A stretch of 64,000 bases of DNA from the NCBI RefSeq assembly GCF_002196705.1, contig NZ_NADJ01000036.1, forward strand, positions 62,001 to 126,000, given 5' to 3'. This document shows positions 48,215 through 58,962 of the stretch, piece after piece. The stretch is from Desulfosporosinus sp. FKB (lineage in GTDB: Bacteria > Bacillota > Desulfitobacteriia > Desulfitobacteriales > Desulfitobacteriaceae). Each line of letters opens with the position of its first letter. Position 1 is the stretch's first letter. A program made the translations under genes and the position numbers. The notes beneath the pieces are model-generated. The model saw only the letters and a list, made by a program, of their open reading frames with translations. It was not told the DNA's origin and searched no databases.

Positions 48215-49990
48215 TCATACGTGATAGCGATACGTCCTGACTTGGCCCTGCTGATAAAGGAAAAGGAACCAGCCGGGACCAGATTCACCCACTTTTAAGA
48301 CATCTGTCTCGAAATAAGCCACGGCCGTGTTACGATTCCACTGGCGACGATCCATGCCTGCAAACTCAGGAACAACATTGGCCCAGTGACCATCTCGCTG
48401 AATCTCTTCGCCGGTGCCCTTTGATTCCCCGCCGTTGGGCCATTCTTCTTGCCCTTCGCTCCTGACAAAGTAGTCAGGAAGGGTTTTGGGACGTTCCCAT
48501 AAATAATAGTCGAAACGCAGAGCATCCAGAAACGCTTTCCGGCCCGGGGCTGCTAAGTATAATGAACTTTCCCTTTGGGATTGAACCCATTCCATAAACT
48601 CCCACAATTTATCAAATAATGCCTTACCCGGCCATAAGCGCTGAAACCAACCATTTTTTTCCCAAAACTCGGCCAATTCATGGTAGAAGTCAAAGGCCGC
48701 AGGAAACATGTGAAGGGCTTCACGCAAAGCATGAACGAACTTTCCTGAATTATAATATTTGTCAAGAACCTCTTCCATACGCAGCAATTGAAGCATTTCT
48801 TGATGTGATAATACGGCTGTTTCTAAAATAGTATATGGGGGCTCAGGGTTAAACAGAAGGCCATATTTTTGACTGTTCAGACGCAGACCTGATCCTTTAA
48901 GAACTTTCAGAAATCCAAGTTGGAGCATATCCGGTTTGACTGCGTAAACGTCATTGAAGGAATTCCGGAAATTTGACCAATTTTCGAGAGGCAGGCCGGC
49001 AATCAAATCCAGGTGCAAAGGAATTTGCAGGTCCTTCATTATAGGGACATATTTTTTCCAAGTTTCAAAATCCTGATGCCGAGCAACAATTTCTAATGTA
49101 GGTTGATAGGTCGACTGGACACCAATTTCCAGTTGAATCAAACCTCGGGGATAATTCCTGAAAAAATCCATCCATTCGTCATCTAACAGATCCCCTGCTA
49201 TTTCGCAGTGAACCCTCACCTGATTGGATAATCCCAGAGAACTGCACTCTTCGCGAACAACATTTAAAATCTCAAAAGCATGTCGTTTATGGGCATTAAA
49301 GGTACGGTCAACAAACTTAATTGTACGCGCACCTTGACTTATAAGGCGGCGAAACATTCGGCGAAACCCTTCGGGCTCCAAATAACGAACGCCCTGGAAG
49401 GTAGAGGACAGACAATACTGACAGGAAAAAGGACAACCTCGAGTCGTTTCAACATAAACAATGCGGCCGGAAAAATCCTCATCATCCGCATAGGGAAATG
49501 GAAGTTCGTTTAAATCCGGTAATTTCCGACTGGGAGGATTAACAATCACTTTCCCGTTATGCTTCCAGGCTGCGCCCTCAACCTGAGAAAGGTCCTCTCC
49601 CTTCTGCCAAGCTAAAAGCAGATCATTAAAGGATTTCTCCCCTTCACCGATGATTACCGCATCCACCTCTTGATGAGAGCTTAACAGGTCCTCGACGTCA
49701 TAGGATACCTCCGGACCCCCGAGCACAAAACGAACATCAGGGCAGACGGGATGCAGCTGCCGAATGACACTCAAGACTTCCTTGATGTTCCAAATATAAC
49801 ATGAGAAGCCGATGACATCGGCCCTGGTTTTATAGATTTCCCCGGCAATACGATCGGGACGATCATTAATACTATATTCTCGCAAAATTACATCGGAACT
49901 TACGGAACACAAAAGGCCTTCTTTCAAATAGCGAAGGGCTAAATTTGTATGGACATATTTGGCATTAAGCGCCACCAAGAGAACACGCAA
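48215..49990 (-). CDS. B12-binding-domain radical SAM protein (DUF4080 type)
   Basis: The 591-residue protein has an N-terminal cobalamin-binding fold (about 1-145; ADVIGFSCYIWNIKEVL, VLGGPEVSYD, VIIGEGEKSF). A radical SAM core follows with the cluster cysteines C186, C190 and C193 in RGCPFSCQYC, then KFVDRTFN and LIQLEIGVQS. The C-terminal region is of the DUF4080 type. Cobalamin is suggested by domain type, although the classical DxHxxG motif is not evident. The reaction is unknown. Confidence 0.88.
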   Translation of the reverse strand: MRVLLVALNAKYVHTNLALRYLKEGLLCSVSSDVILREYSINDRPDRIAGEIYKTRADVIGFSCYIWNIKEVLSVIRQLHPVCPDVRFVLGGPEVSYDVEDLLSSHQEVDAVIIGEGEKSFNDLLLAWQKGEDLSQVEGAAWKHNGKVIVNPPSRKLPDLNELPFPYADDEDFSGRIVYVETTRGCPFSCQYCLSSTFQGVRYLEPEGFRRMFRRLISQGARTIKFVDRTFNAHKRHAFEILNVVREECSSLGLSNQVRVHCEIAGDLLDDEWMDFFRNYPRGLIQLEIGVQSTYQPTLEIVARHQDFETWKKYVPIMKDLQIPLHLDLIAGLPLENWSNFRNSFNDVYAVKPDMLQLGFLKVLKGSGLRLNSQKYGLLFNPEPPYTILETAVLSHQEMLQLLRMEEVLDKYYNSGKFVHALREALHMFPAAFDFYHELAEFWEKNGWFQRLWPGKALFDKLWEFMEWVQSQRESSLYLAAPGRKAFLDALRFDYYLWERPKTLPDYFVRSEGQEEWPNGGESKGTGEEIQRDGHWANVVPEFAGMDRRQWNRNTAVAYFETDVLKVGESGPGWFLFLYQQGQVRTYRYHV

Positions 49991-50050
49991 ATGAGAATCC
50001 CCCTTCGCCCTAAGTATAGTCTTTTAAACCTTTTAATGCAATTCTTGTGC

Positions 50051-50107
50051 CAGAATGCACGAGGGCCTTCCATTCATTATATTAATGGAAGGCCCTCGTG
50101 CATTCTG
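50051..50107. terminator. 24-bp perfect inverted repeat
   Basis: Two arms of 24 bases (50051-50074 and 50084-50107) are perfectly complementary and surround a 9-base loop. The GC-rich core is GAGGGCCTTCC. It lies between two minus-strand genes, directly after the oxidase-type gene. It is not followed by a clear T run, so it is a terminator or an RNA-processing hairpin. Confidence 0.65.
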
Positions 50108-50126
50108 CTATGCTAGTTTCCCATTT

Positions 50127-51131
50127 TTAAAAAATGACATCCATACTGATATCCTTCAGGGAAGCACATCCTGTCAAGATCATAGCTTGTTTTAATTCGT
50201 TCGTCATCCTGCGCATAGCTAAAGCTACCCCCTCAGCACCTCCGCCATAGGCAGCAATGACAAGAGGACGTCCAATCAGGACTGCATCCGCTCCAAGAGC
50301 CAGCATCTTTAAGACGTCAACCCCTGACCGAATTCCCCCGTCAACGAGGACAGCAATTCGTCCATCGACAGCTGCCGCAATCTCCGGCAGAGTCTCAGCC
50401 GTTCCCGGAGTATGATCAATCATTCGTCCTCCGTGATTAGAAACAACGATTCCCGCTGCACCGGCTTCAATTGCCAATTCGGCTTCATCAACAGTCATAA
50501 TTCCCTTAAGGATCACCGGCAGCTTCGTACTGGATATAATCAATTTCAGATCATCCAGCGGCTTAGGGCCCACGGCCATCGTAATCAAACCTGCAGCATC
50601 AACATCCATGCCAACGGCAACAACGTTCGCTTCCTCAGCACGCTTAAGACATTTAATGACTTCCTCAGGCTCTCTGGGTTTTGTGAAAGGTATACCGCGT
50701 CCTTGAAATTTAGCGATTTGATCCACACCACTGTTATACAGAGCAACGTCCGGGCCGTCACCAGTCGTTCCCAAAGATCCCTCGGCCTGACAACCTCGAA
50801 GAATAGCCTCCGCCCATTCCTCTTCGTTCAAGGCTCCGCCCATATTGAACTTATTGCCTGTTATCGGGGCAGCAATGATCGGGGCAGCCAATTCTTGTCC
50901 AAAAAGCTCCAGCTTTGTATTGGGATTTTTAACCCCATGGAGTGTCCTTAAATTTATCCGATAGGCAGCCAGGGCTTCGACGTTATTCTTAAAGGAAGCA
51001 CCGGTGCCGGCACCGCCCATCCCCGGAACTTCGCCGACACAGGCTTTGCCATTGCATTCGGGACAAATCCGGCAATATCCTTTAAGTTTTTCACGGGCAG
51101 TTTCGCGAACGGTCTTCATCGTCATTTTCAT
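50127..51131 (-). CDS. Alpha-hydroxy-acid oxidizing family FMN enzyme
   Basis: The roughly 334-residue TIM-barrel protein has FMN-enzyme landmarks: APIIAAPITG, LPVILKGIMTVDEAELAIEA, GIVVSNHGGRMIDHTPGT and VLVDGGIRSGVDVLKMLALG, ending GADAVLIGRPLV. These match the glycolate oxidase/lactate dehydrogenase family. A Cys-rich N-terminus (CRICPECNGKAC), common in clostridial members, precedes the barrel. It probably oxidises a small 2-hydroxy acid. The substrate is unknown. The exact start among GTG/ATG codons at 51134-51125 is uncertain. Confidence 0.85.
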   Translation of the reverse strand: MKMTMKTVRETAREKLKGYCRICPECNGKACVGEVPGMGGAGTGASFKNNVEALAAYRINLRTLHGVKNPNTKLELFGQELAAPIIAAPITGNKFNMGGALNEEEWAEAILRGCQAEGSLGTTGDGPDVALYNSGVDQIAKFQGRGIPFTKPREPEEVIKCLKRAEEANVVAVGMDVDAAGLITMAVGPKPLDDLKLIISSTKLPVILKGIMTVDEAELAIEAGAAGIVVSNHGGRMIDHTPGTAETLPEIAAAVDGRIAVLVDGGIRSGVDVLKMLALGADAVLIGRPLVIAAYGGGAEGVALAMRRMTNELKQAMILTGCASLKDISMDVIF

Positions 51132-51214
51132 CACTTATTCCCCACATTCCTTTAATTAATAGTCCCTGTGCATGAGGACCTAACACCCTAACAAATAGAG
51201 ATTAAACATTGCTA

Positions 51215-54070
51215 TTAAGAATTAATAATCTTACCCAAATCTTCCGCATGCGTTCGAGAAAGAAAACGTCCAAGATATTGCCCTGTATATGATGAAGGAA
51301 AAGCGGCCACATCCTCAGGCGTGCCTGTGATAACAACCTCGCCCCCTTTATCGCCTCCTTCAGGTCCAAGGTCGATAAGCCAATCGGCAGTCTTTATCAC
51401 GTCGAGATTGTGCTCAATAATGAGTACAGTATCTCCGACGTCCACTAAACGGTGCAGGACTTGGAGGAGTTTGTCAATATCCGCCATGTGCAGCCCGGTG
51501 GTAGGCTCATCAAGAATATAGATGGTTTTTCCTGTACTGCGCCGGCTTAGTTCTGTGGCCAGTTTAATGCGTTGAGCTTCTCCTCCGGATAAGGTTGTCG
51601 CAGGCTGTCCTAGATGGATATACCCGAGTCCGACGTCCTGAAGGGTTTGAAGTTTCCTCGCTATTTTAGGAACAGCCTGAAAAAACTCTACGGCTTCATC
51701 TACTGTCATGTCCAAAACCTGGGAAATGCTTTTCCCTTTATAGCGAACTTCAAGAGTTTCCCGATTGTATCGCTTTCCTTCACAAACTTCACAAGGAACA
51801 TAAACGTCGGGGAGAAAATGCATCTCAATTTTAATAATTCCATCTCCGTGACAAGCTTCACAGCGCCCGCCTTTAACGTTAAAGCTAAACCGTCCAGGTT
51901 TATAACCTCTCATCTTGGCTTCAGGAGTCAAGGAGAATAGTTCGCGTATCAAATCAAAAACACCTGTATAGGTTGCCGGATTGGAACGGGGGGTTCGTCC
52001 GATAGGCGATTGGTCAATATCAATAATCTTATCCAGGTACTCCAATCCTGCCAAGCTCTCAAAAGCACCGGGGCGCTGCCGAGCTCCGTTAAGCTTTGCG
52101 GCCAGGCCTTTATAAATGATCTCATTAACTAAAGTACTCTTTCCTGAACCGGAAACCCCGGTAACGCAAGTCAAAAGCCCTAAAGGGATCCGTGCTTTAA
52201 TATTTTTCAGATTGTTTTCCCGAGCCCCGGATACTTCCAACCATTTGCCATTGGTTTCTCTCCGTTTCTCAGGTACGGGGATTTGTTTTTTCCCGCTTAA
52301 ATACTGGCCCGTTACCGACTTCTTATTGGCCATAATTTGTTGAATTGTTCCTTCCGCCACAACATAACCGCCGTGGGCCCCGGCCCCTGGCCCAATGTCA
52401 ATAATATGGTCGGCTTCAATCATTGTGTCTTCATCGTGTTCGACAACAATTAACGTATTTCCTAAGTCCCTTAAGCGTTTTAGGGTGGAAAGCAGCCGGG
52501 CATTGTCTCGTTGATGAAGCCCGATACTTGGTTCATCCAACACATAAAGTACACCCGTAAGGCTCGACCCAATTTGGGTGGCAAGGCGAATTCGCTGAGC
52601 TTCTCCCCCGGAGAGCGTACCTGCAGAACGGGCCATGGTAAGATAGTCTAATCCTACATTAATTAGGAAGCCCAATCTCTCTCTGATTTCCTTCAAAATT
52701 TGATAAGCGATCGTTTCTTCTTTCGGCGTTAGTGTCAAGTGATTAATAAAGTCAATGGCCTCCGTAATGGAAAGGCGGGATAAATCATCAATGGAAATCC
52801 CGCCCACCTTTACTGCCAGGGCTTCAGGTTTTAAGCGCTTTCCATGACAGTCAGGACAAGGGCGTTCTGTCATATAACTTTCAATTTCGGTACGTACCAT
52901 GTCGGAGGTGGACTCCCTATAACGCCGCTCAAACAATGGGATTAACCCTTCGAAGTTTGAATGATAGGTTTTTAACTGATCAAAAATATTGTGATATTGA
53001 AAGCTAATAGGTGTTTCTGTACCATAGAGCAGACCCTGCCATTGCTTTTCAGAGAGTTCCTGCAGTGGAGTATCCATCTTAAAGCCAAGATTTTGGGCTG
53101 CGGCCTCCATCATCTTGGGATAGTAAGTCGAGGTCGATTTAGCCCAGGGAGCTATGGCGCCTTCGGACAAGGATTTAGAACGGTCCGGAATAATCAAATC
53201 AATATCTACGATGAGATTAGCACCTAAACCCGTACATGTGGGACAAGCTCCATAAGGGCTGTTAAACGAAAAAAGCCGGGGTGAAATTTCCTCCAGTGCT
53301 ATACCGCAGTCAGGGCAGGCAAAATTTTCACTAAACAGCAGTTCGTTACCCTCTGTGACATCGATAATAACATTTCCTTCTCCAAGCTTAAGTGCCGTCT
53401 CTAAAGAATCCGCTAAGCGCTCAGCACTCTCGGGTTTAAGAATTATTCTGTCGATCACAACTTCAAGAGAATGTTTTTTGTTTTTCACTAATTTAATTTC
53501 TTCACTCAGGTCATGAATTTCGCCATCAACTCGGACTCGCACATATCCGGCCTTGCGGGCCTCCTCGAAAACTTTAAGATGTTCTCCTTTTTTCCCTTTG
53601 ACCAGAGGAGCCAAAACTTGAAGTTTTGTACGCTCCGGCAGCTCCAAAATCTGATCTACCATTTGTTGAACAGTTTGCTGTGTAATTTCACGTCCGCATT
53701 TTGGACAATGAGGGTGACCTATGCGAGCAAATAACAAACGCAAATAATCCGAAACTTCCGTTGCCGTTCCTACCGTTGAACGAGGATTTCGATTCGTTGT
53801 TTTCTGATCGATGGAAATTGCCGGAGAAAGTCCCTCGATGGAATCGACATCCGGCTTGTCCATTTGCCCTAAGAATTGCCGTGCATAGGCAGAAAGGGAT
53901 TCAACATATCTCCGCTGGCCTTCAGCATAGATCGTATCAAAAGCCAGTGATGATTTTCCGGAACCAGACAAGCCGGTAATTACGACCAGTTTGTCCCGAG
54001 GGATATCAATATTAATATTCTTCAAATTATGAGCGCGCGCTCCACGCACACGCAAGTATTCCTGGCTCAT
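51215..54070 (-). CDS. uvrA: Excinuclease ABC subunit A
   Basis: The ATG at 54070 follows TTAGGAGG; the frame stays open further upstream into uvrB, but this start fits the family. The 951-residue protein has two ABC ATPase modules ([15 protein letters not shown] near 31 and [15 protein letters not shown] in the second half), signatures [14 protein letters not shown] and [14 protein letters not shown], and zinc fingers ([22 protein letters not shown] with CEVC). UvrA with UvrB scans DNA for bulky damage. It lies 49 bases after uvrB. Confidence 0.98.
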   Translation of the reverse strand: MSQEYLRVRGARAHNLKNINIDIPRDKLVVITGLSGSGKSSLAFDTIYAEGQRRYVESLSAYARQFLGQMDKPDVDSIEGLSPAISIDQKTTNRNPRSTVGTATEVSDYLRLLFARIGHPHCPKCGREITQQTVQQMVDQILELPERTKLQVLAPLVKGKKGEHLKVFEEARKAGYVRVRVDGEIHDLSEEIKLVKNKKHSLEVVIDRIILKPESAERLADSLETALKLGEGNVIIDVTEGNELLFSENFACPDCGIALEEISPRLFSFNSPYGACPTCTGLGANLIVDIDLIIPDRSKSLSEGAIAPWAKSTSTYYPKMMEAAAQNLGFKMDTPLQELSEKQWQGLLYGTETPISFQYHNIFDQLKTYHSNFEGLIPLFERRYRESTSDMVRTEIESYMTERPCPDCHGKRLKPEALAVKVGGISIDDLSRLSITEAIDFINHLTLTPKEETIAYQILKEIRERLGFLINVGLDYLTMARSAGTLSGGEAQRIRLATQIGSSLTGVLYVLDEPSIGLHQRDNARLLSTLKRLRDLGNTLIVVEHDEDTMIEADHIIDIGPGAGAHGGYVVAEGTIQQIMANKKSVTGQYLSGKKQIPVPEKRRETNGKWLEVSGARENNLKNIKARIPLGLLTCVTGVSGSGKSTLVNEIIYKGLAAKLNGARQRPGAFESLAGLEYLDKIIDIDQSPIGRTPRSNPATYTGVFDLIRELFSLTPEAKMRGYKPGRFSFNVKGGRCEACHGDGIIKIEMHFLPDVYVPCEVCEGKRYNRETLEVRYKGKSISQVLDMTVDEAVEFFQAVPKIARKLQTLQDVGLGYIHLGQPATTLSGGEAQRIKLATELSRRSTGKTIYILDEPTTGLHMADIDKLLQVLHRLVDVGDTVLIIEHNLDVIKTADWLIDLGPEGGDKGGEVVITGTPEDVAAFPSSYTGQYLGRFLSRTHAEDLGKIINS

Positions 54071-54119
54071 GATTAGCCTCCTAAATTGTATATACGGGAC
54101 AAGAGATCCACTCCCTTGT

Positions 54120-56168
54120 CTAACTTGTTTTCTTTCTCTTTTTATTATTACTTTTAGCTCGGCTGTAACGGCTTCCGCTTCCACGCTGCTGGCTTGTCAT
54201 TTTAAACTTATTCTCTTCACCTTTTAATTCTATCAAGGCATCACGTATTTCTGCGGCTCGTTCAAAATCTAAATTTTGAGCAGCGAGACGCATTTCCTGC
54301 TCTAAGCTTGCAATAAGAGCAGCCAACTCTTCAGGCGGAAGCTGTGATCCGTATGCTTTTTTTGTTTCAGCCACTTTTGTTGCTTCCGGCGCATCATGAA
54401 TTATCTTGTGAATCGTTTGCGGGATGATCCCCATCTTCTCATTATAAGCCATTTGAATTGCCCGGCGTCGATTTGTCTCGTCGAGGGCCACTTGCATCGA
54501 ATGGGTTATCTTATCTCCATACATGATGACCTTTCCTTGGGCATTGCGCGCAGCACGGCCAATGGTCTGGATCAATGAACGATCAGATCTAAGGAAGCCT
54601 TCTTTGTCGGCATCAAGAATGGCTACCAAGGAAACTTCAGGCAGATCCAGTCCTTCCCTCAGGAGATTGATGCCAACGACAACGTCAATCATACCCAGGC
54701 GCAGCTCGCGCAGGATTTCAACACGTTCTAAGGTCTTAATATCAGAATGAAGGTATTTTACCTTTATTTCCAGGTTTTTTAAATAATCGGTCAGATCTTC
54801 AGCCATCTTTTTGGTTAGCGTGGTAATTAGGACTCTTTCACTGCGAGCAATTCTCTCACGAATTTCTCCCAATAAATCGTCAATCTGACCTTGCGTCGGA
54901 CGGACCACCACTTCCGGATCCAGGAGACCCGTTGGACGGATAATTTGTTCAACAACTGTCGGGCAGTGAGCTAATTCATAAGAACCCGGCGTGGCGCTGA
55001 CAAAGACCGTTTGGTTAATTTTCCTTTCGAACTCAGCAAAAGTTAAGGGACGATTATCTAAAGCGGAGGGAAGTCTAAAGCCAAAATCTACGAGCGTCGT
55101 CTTCCGCGAGCGGTCTCCTTCATACATTCCCCTCACCTGAGGGATCGAAACGTGAGATTCATCGACAAAAAGCAAGAAGTCGTCCGGGAAATAGTGGAGC
55201 AAGGTATAAGGCGTCTCCCCTGGTTCACGGAACGTTAAATGGCGGGAGTAATTTTCAATCCCGTTGCAAAAGCCCATTTCTCTGAGCATTTCCAAATCAT
55301 ACCGTGTTCTCTGTTCAAGCCGTTGGGCCTCCAGGAGTTTATTTTGAGATTGCAAAACCTGCAGACGATCAGCTAATTCGAGTTCAATATTCTCCGCAGC
55401 CTTCATGACTTTTTCTTGAGCCGTTACATAGTGAGAATTAGGGAAAATTGCGACATGGTTTCTTTCGCCCAAAATCTCCCCCGTTAACACATTGATTTCG
55501 TAAATGTGTTCAATTTCATCACCGAACATCTCAACCCGAAGAACTTTTTCACTAGATGATGCCGGGTAAATTTCCACAACGTCACCGCGCACACGGAAAG
55601 TTCCCCGAGTAAAAGCAATGTCATTGCGGTCATATTGAATCGAAATCAATTTGCGTAGAATATCATTGCGGTCAATAACTTGTCCCTGTCGCAAAGAAAG
55701 CACCAGGTCACGATACTCCTCAGGTGAACCCAAACCATAAATACAGGAAACACTGGCAACAACCAGAACATCCCGACGCTCGAAAAGCGCGGCCGTAGCG
55801 GAGTGCCGCAATTTTTCTATCTCGTCGTTAATTGAAGCATCCTTCTCAATAAAGGTATCGCTGGAGGGAACGTAGGCCTCCGGCTGATAATAATCGTAGT
55901 AACTTACAAAATACTCTACGGCATTTTCGGGAAAATACTCTTTGAATTCACTGTAGAGCTGAGCCGCCAGTGTTTTATTATGGGCCAGAACGAGGGTCGG
56001 CCTTTGGACTTTCGTGATAATGTTTGCCATAGTAAAGGTCTTACCCGAGCCGGTGACCCCAAGCAAAGTCTGGAAACGCCGTCCTTCCTTCACGCCGGCT
56101 GCCAAAGAATCGACGGCTTGGGGTTGATCCCCCGAAGATTGGTATGGAGCATGCAAATGAAATTCCAT
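54120..56168 (-). CDS. uvrB: Excinuclease ABC subunit B
   Basis: The 682-residue helicase-like protein has Walker [17 protein letters not shown] near 36, the damage-probing hairpin [32 protein letters not shown], helicase motifs [15 protein letters not shown] and [12 protein letters not shown], and a C-terminal UVR motif ([20 protein letters not shown]) that contacts UvrC. The tail is basic. It loads onto lesions with UvrA. GGGGATCGAAGG precedes the ATG. Confidence 0.98.
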   Translation of the reverse strand: MEFHLHAPYQSSGDQPQAVDSLAAGVKEGRRFQTLLGVTGSGKTFTMANIITKVQRPTLVLAHNKTLAAQLYSEFKEYFPENAVEYFVSYYDYYQPEAYVPSSDTFIEKDASINDEIEKLRHSATAALFERRDVLVVASVSCIYGLGSPEEYRDLVLSLRQGQVIDRNDILRKLISIQYDRNDIAFTRGTFRVRGDVVEIYPASSSEKVLRVEMFGDEIEHIYEINVLTGEILGERNHVAIFPNSHYVTAQEKVMKAAENIELELADRLQVLQSQNKLLEAQRLEQRTRYDLEMLREMGFCNGIENYSRHLTFREPGETPYTLLHYFPDDFLLFVDESHVSIPQVRGMYEGDRSRKTTLVDFGFRLPSALDNRPLTFAEFERKINQTVFVSATPGSYELAHCPTVVEQIIRPTGLLDPEVVVRPTQGQIDDLLGEIRERIARSERVLITTLTKKMAEDLTDYLKNLEIKVKYLHSDIKTLERVEILRELRLGMIDVVVGINLLREGLDLPEVSLVAILDADKEGFLRSDRSLIQTIGRAARNAQGKVIMYGDKITHSMQVALDETNRRRAIQMAYNEKMGIIPQTIHKIIHDAPEATKVAETKKAYGSQLPPEELAALIASLEQEMRLAAQNLDFERAAEIRDALIELKGEENKFKMTSQQRGSGSRYSRAKSNNKKRKKTS

Positions 56169-56510
56169 CCTTCGATCCCCTTTATAAAAGCAAGATAATT
56201 ACAATAAGATAATTCTTACTTACGAATTGGCAAGTTAGTACTTAACTTAATGATGAAGCATATAATTATAATTTTTCTAAGTTTATTTTACCTCTAAGGG
56301 GATGTATATTCAACAATTCAGGCCCCCGTAACTTAAACCACCAATAAAGCCTTATTATTCCAAATCTTTACGAAGCCCCCCTCCAACATTGATACCCTTA
56401 TTTTACTACATGGGGAACAAATTTGGAACTGGTGTTCTGGCAATATTTTGAGACAGCATTCATCTCACTACCTATAGAGGATGGGAGTCTTCTCGCTGCA
56501 CAATGACAAA
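56169..56510. other. Intergenic region upstream of uvrB
   Basis: The region of about 340 bases is AT-rich and without a gene. GAAC-n4-GTTC-type LexA boxes were looked for by eye; a GAACAAATTTGGAACTGGTG stretch near 56409 is only loosely similar and was not called. The promoter of uvrBA should lie here. Confidence 0.4.
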
Positions 56511-56568
56511 AGCCCCTCCTTTTAGTAAATAGTTTTTCACTTTTAAACCGTCTACTAAAAGGGGAGCT
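56511..56568 (-). terminator. Terminator after the sugar-binding-type lipoprotein gene
   Basis: AGCCCCTCCTTTTAGTA and TACTAAAAGGGGAGCT pair almost perfectly around a 25-base loop, and CTTTTGTC follows on the minus strand. It lies about 50 bases past the stop at 56615. Confidence 0.75.
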
Positions 56569-56614
56569 AACCAATATGTTCTCCCTGGCTTATTTTTTTG
56601 TGTGTGTGTTTCTG

Positions 56615-58009
56615 TCAACCTCCGCTTCCGCTGTCTCCGCCGCTGCCTTTATCTTGAGATGACTGATCTCCCTGGGCTTGCGACGAACTTTGTGAGGATT
56701 GAGCTTTTTGTTCTTGCTGCAACATTTCCGGAGGCACTGTTTTTACTTGTTCGTTTGTTGTTTTTTCAGTCCCTATAACTTTTCCCTGTCCATCTAAATA
56801 CTCTCGTGTAGTTTCCGTCTTAACCGTTTCCGTAACTTTTTTAACCCCTGGAGGAACATTTCCTGTATTTTGCCCTTGATTATCGCTGCCGCCGGACCCT
56901 TGCTGATCCCCTCCCTGGTCTTGGCTGCCTCCTTGATTCTTGCTGTCTCCCTGTGTTTTGCTCTGGCTCTGTGGTTTAGCTTTGGCAGTCTGCTGTTTTT
57001 GATCTTGTTGTGCACTCTGCATTGTTTTAACATAACTCTTTTGAATAACAGCCAGATTTTCTGGAGTCACCGTTTTAACCTGAACTATCTTGGCAGGAAT
57101 TTCTCCTTGTTCACTGGTAATAGAATCACTGATATCAAGAGGCTCCTTGTTAAGAATTTTTTGAGCCCACTGAAAGGCGTTAGCGCCTTGGAGATAGGGG
57201 TTGGTATCCACATCGCTCATCTGACTTCCGCCCGCCATCCGTTCCAGAGAAGGGATAGTTGCCTGTCCTCCAATCAGTAAAACCTTCTTATCCAATTGCA
57301 ATTGTTTTAAAGCATCGGCGGCAACCTCCTCCAATTTTGCCGTATGGGCCAAAACAGCCTGAACTTTGCCAGGATTTTTTTGCAAATAATCCGCCAGGCT
57401 TTGCTTCGCTGTTGATTCCGATCCCGGAGGACTGGCAAACGTTTGCAGGGATATTTTGGGGTACTTGCTAAGCACCGATTTATTCCCGGCCAGAAGTTCT
57501 TGTGAACCTGTCTCGCTGGGGTCACCCTGCAAAATAACGACTTGTCCCTCTGAAACTTTGCTTACCAGGGATTGAGCCATAAGTTCACCCGTTTTTTCTT
57601 GATCCGGCGTCACTATTCCCGTAAGATTAATGCCGGCCGGTACTTGACTAAGAGCCAGGACCGGTACTTTATCTGTCTGAGCATTTTTCAGAAGATTGGC
57701 GTTTCCTGCCTGATAAATTAATACTTTAGCCCCATCTAAGGCAGAATTGTCTCCGGATGTGCTGGAATCAAGATAGTTGACTTTAATGTCCTCTTTCTTG
57801 GCCAAATCATCAATACCTTTTGTAATCAGTAATTTATTAGGATCATTATCATTTAACGAAACTGCTATAGTTGAAGTTTTCGATGTGCCGGCTGAAGAAG
57901 TTTTGTTTTTGTTGCCTAAAAGGGCTTGAAGACCACAGCCACTTGTGGTTAAACTAAGACATAAACAAAAACTAAAAAAACTAACTAGGGTTCGTTTTCT
58001 TTTTGTCAT
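56615..58009 (-). CDS. Substrate-binding lipoprotein (sugar type 1 fold) with low-complexity C-terminal tail
   Basis: The 464-residue protein has a lipoprotein signal (LTTSGCG, Cys near residue 25). The periplasmic-binding-protein fold of the ribose/galactose type follows: TIAVSLNDNDPNKLLITKGI, GQVVILQGDPSETGSQELLA, VQAVLAHTAKLEEVAADALK and DTNPYLQGANAFQWAQKIL. From about residue 335 the protein turns into Gln/Ser/Gly repeats, then a conserved-looking KVTETVKTETTREYLDGQGK island and another Gln/Ser/Gly-rich end. No permease genes are adjacent. The tail is unusual for a transport protein and suggests a wall- or surface-associated role. Confidence 0.75.
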   Translation of the reverse strand: MTKRKRTLVSFFSFCLCLSLTTSGCGLQALLGNKNKTSSAGTSKTSTIAVSLNDNDPNKLLITKGIDDLAKKEDIKVNYLDSSTSGDNSALDGAKVLIYQAGNANLLKNAQTDKVPVLALSQVPAGINLTGIVTPDQEKTGELMAQSLVSKVSEGQVVILQGDPSETGSQELLAGNKSVLSKYPKISLQTFASPPGSESTAKQSLADYLQKNPGKVQAVLAHTAKLEEVAADALKQLQLDKKVLLIGGQATIPSLERMAGGSQMSDVDTNPYLQGANAFQWAQKILNKEPLDISDSITSEQGEIPAKIVQVKTVTPENLAVIQKSYVKTMQSAQQDQKQQTAKAKPQSQSKTQGDSKNQGGSQDQGGDQQGSGGSDNQGQNTGNVPPGVKKVTETVKTETTREYLDGQGKVIGTEKTTNEQVKTVPPEMLQQEQKAQSSQSSSQAQGDQSSQDKGSGGDSGSGG

Positions 58010-58115
58010 GGAAACGCTCCTTTCGAACTCCTAATTTTGTCGTTAGTCTTCCCTTGTCCTCTAAAAAAATGCAGTTTGTTCGACCGCTGGTCACTATCTT
58101 AAAGGAGGGCTGAAA

Positions 58116-58958
58116 TTGCCTGTCAAATTGGAACATATTCTTAATCGTGTTAATGCTCTTCCTCCTCTGCCTACTGCTGCCGTACGAATCGTTACCTTAA
58201 CAAAAAATCCTTCAACTACAGTAAAAGAACTGGAAGCTGTTATTGGGCAGGACCCCGCTCTTGCTGCCGGAATGCTAAAACAGGCCAACTCTGCCTACTA
58301 TGGCTACGCCCGCCGTATCTCCTCATTGCAAGAAGCCATTGTTATGTTAGGTTTTCAGTCAATACAAGGATTGGCCATGGCCTCAGCCGTAGCCCCAATG
58401 CTTAAAGCCGGTCTCATCGGCTACGAAATTGAACAAGAAGGTCTCTGGAAACATTCCATGCTCACAGCTATGGCGGCAAAGCGATTGTGTCAATATTTAA
58501 AACTGCCTTTTACTGAAGTTGCCTTTACTACCGGCTTGCTTCATGACATTGGGAAATTAGTTATTTCCATCTATATTCAGGAAGTTAATACCGTTTTGCT
58601 TAAGAAAGTTCAAGAAGCCGCCCTTTCTTATGTTGAACTTGAAGAAAAAGTTATTGGCTATGACCATGCAACGGTCGGCGGATACTTAGCCATCAACTGG
58701 AACCTGCCGGAAGATCTCGTGGAAGGAATCTCCTGTCATCATTCTCCCTTAAAGGCCCAAAACTACATCGATTTAGCATCAGTCATCCATATTGCCAATG
58801 GCCTGGCGAGCTTACTCGGTACCGGCGGTGGTGTGGACAGCTTCTTCAACCCCCTGCAGCAAGAAATTCTAGACCGCTTTAACCTCAAGGAAAAAGATCT
58901 AGAACGTCTTATTGCGGAAGTTGGCGAGTACCTGGTTGATCCTTCTATTTTTGGCTAG
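58116..58958 (+). CDS. HDOD domain protein
   Basis: The start is TTG, 6 bases after AAAGGAGGG. The 280-residue protein has the HDOD pattern: LPPLPTAAVRIVTLTKNPST, VIGQDPALAAGMLKQANSAYY, ISSLQEAIVMLGFQSIQGLA, LLHDIGKLVISIY, YDHATVGGYLAINWNLPEDL and ISCHHSP. HDOD proteins are HD-like signalling domains often linked to motility or second-messenger responses, usually without clear catalytic activity. It is divergent from the binding-protein gene and convergent with the P-loop gene. Confidence 0.88.
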   Translation: MPVKLEHILNRVNALPPLPTAAVRIVTLTKNPSTTVKELEAVIGQDPALAAGMLKQANSAYYGYARRISSLQEAIVMLGFQSIQGLAMASAVAPMLKAGLIGYEIEQEGLWKHSMLTAMAAKRLCQYLKLPFTEVAFTTGLLHDIGKLVISIYIQEVNTVLLKKVQEAALSYVELEEKVIGYDHATVGGYLAINWNLPEDLVEGISCHHSPLKAQNYIDLASVIHIANGLASLLGTGGGVDSFFNPLQQEILDRFNLKEKDLERLIAEVGEYLVDPSIFG

Positions 58959-58962
58959 ACAG

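Noticed and set aside
51215-54184. Longer uvrA start at 54184 overlapping uvrB
   Set aside because: The extra residues do not resemble UvrA, while the ATG at 54070 has a TTAGGAGG site and starts at the conserved N-terminus.
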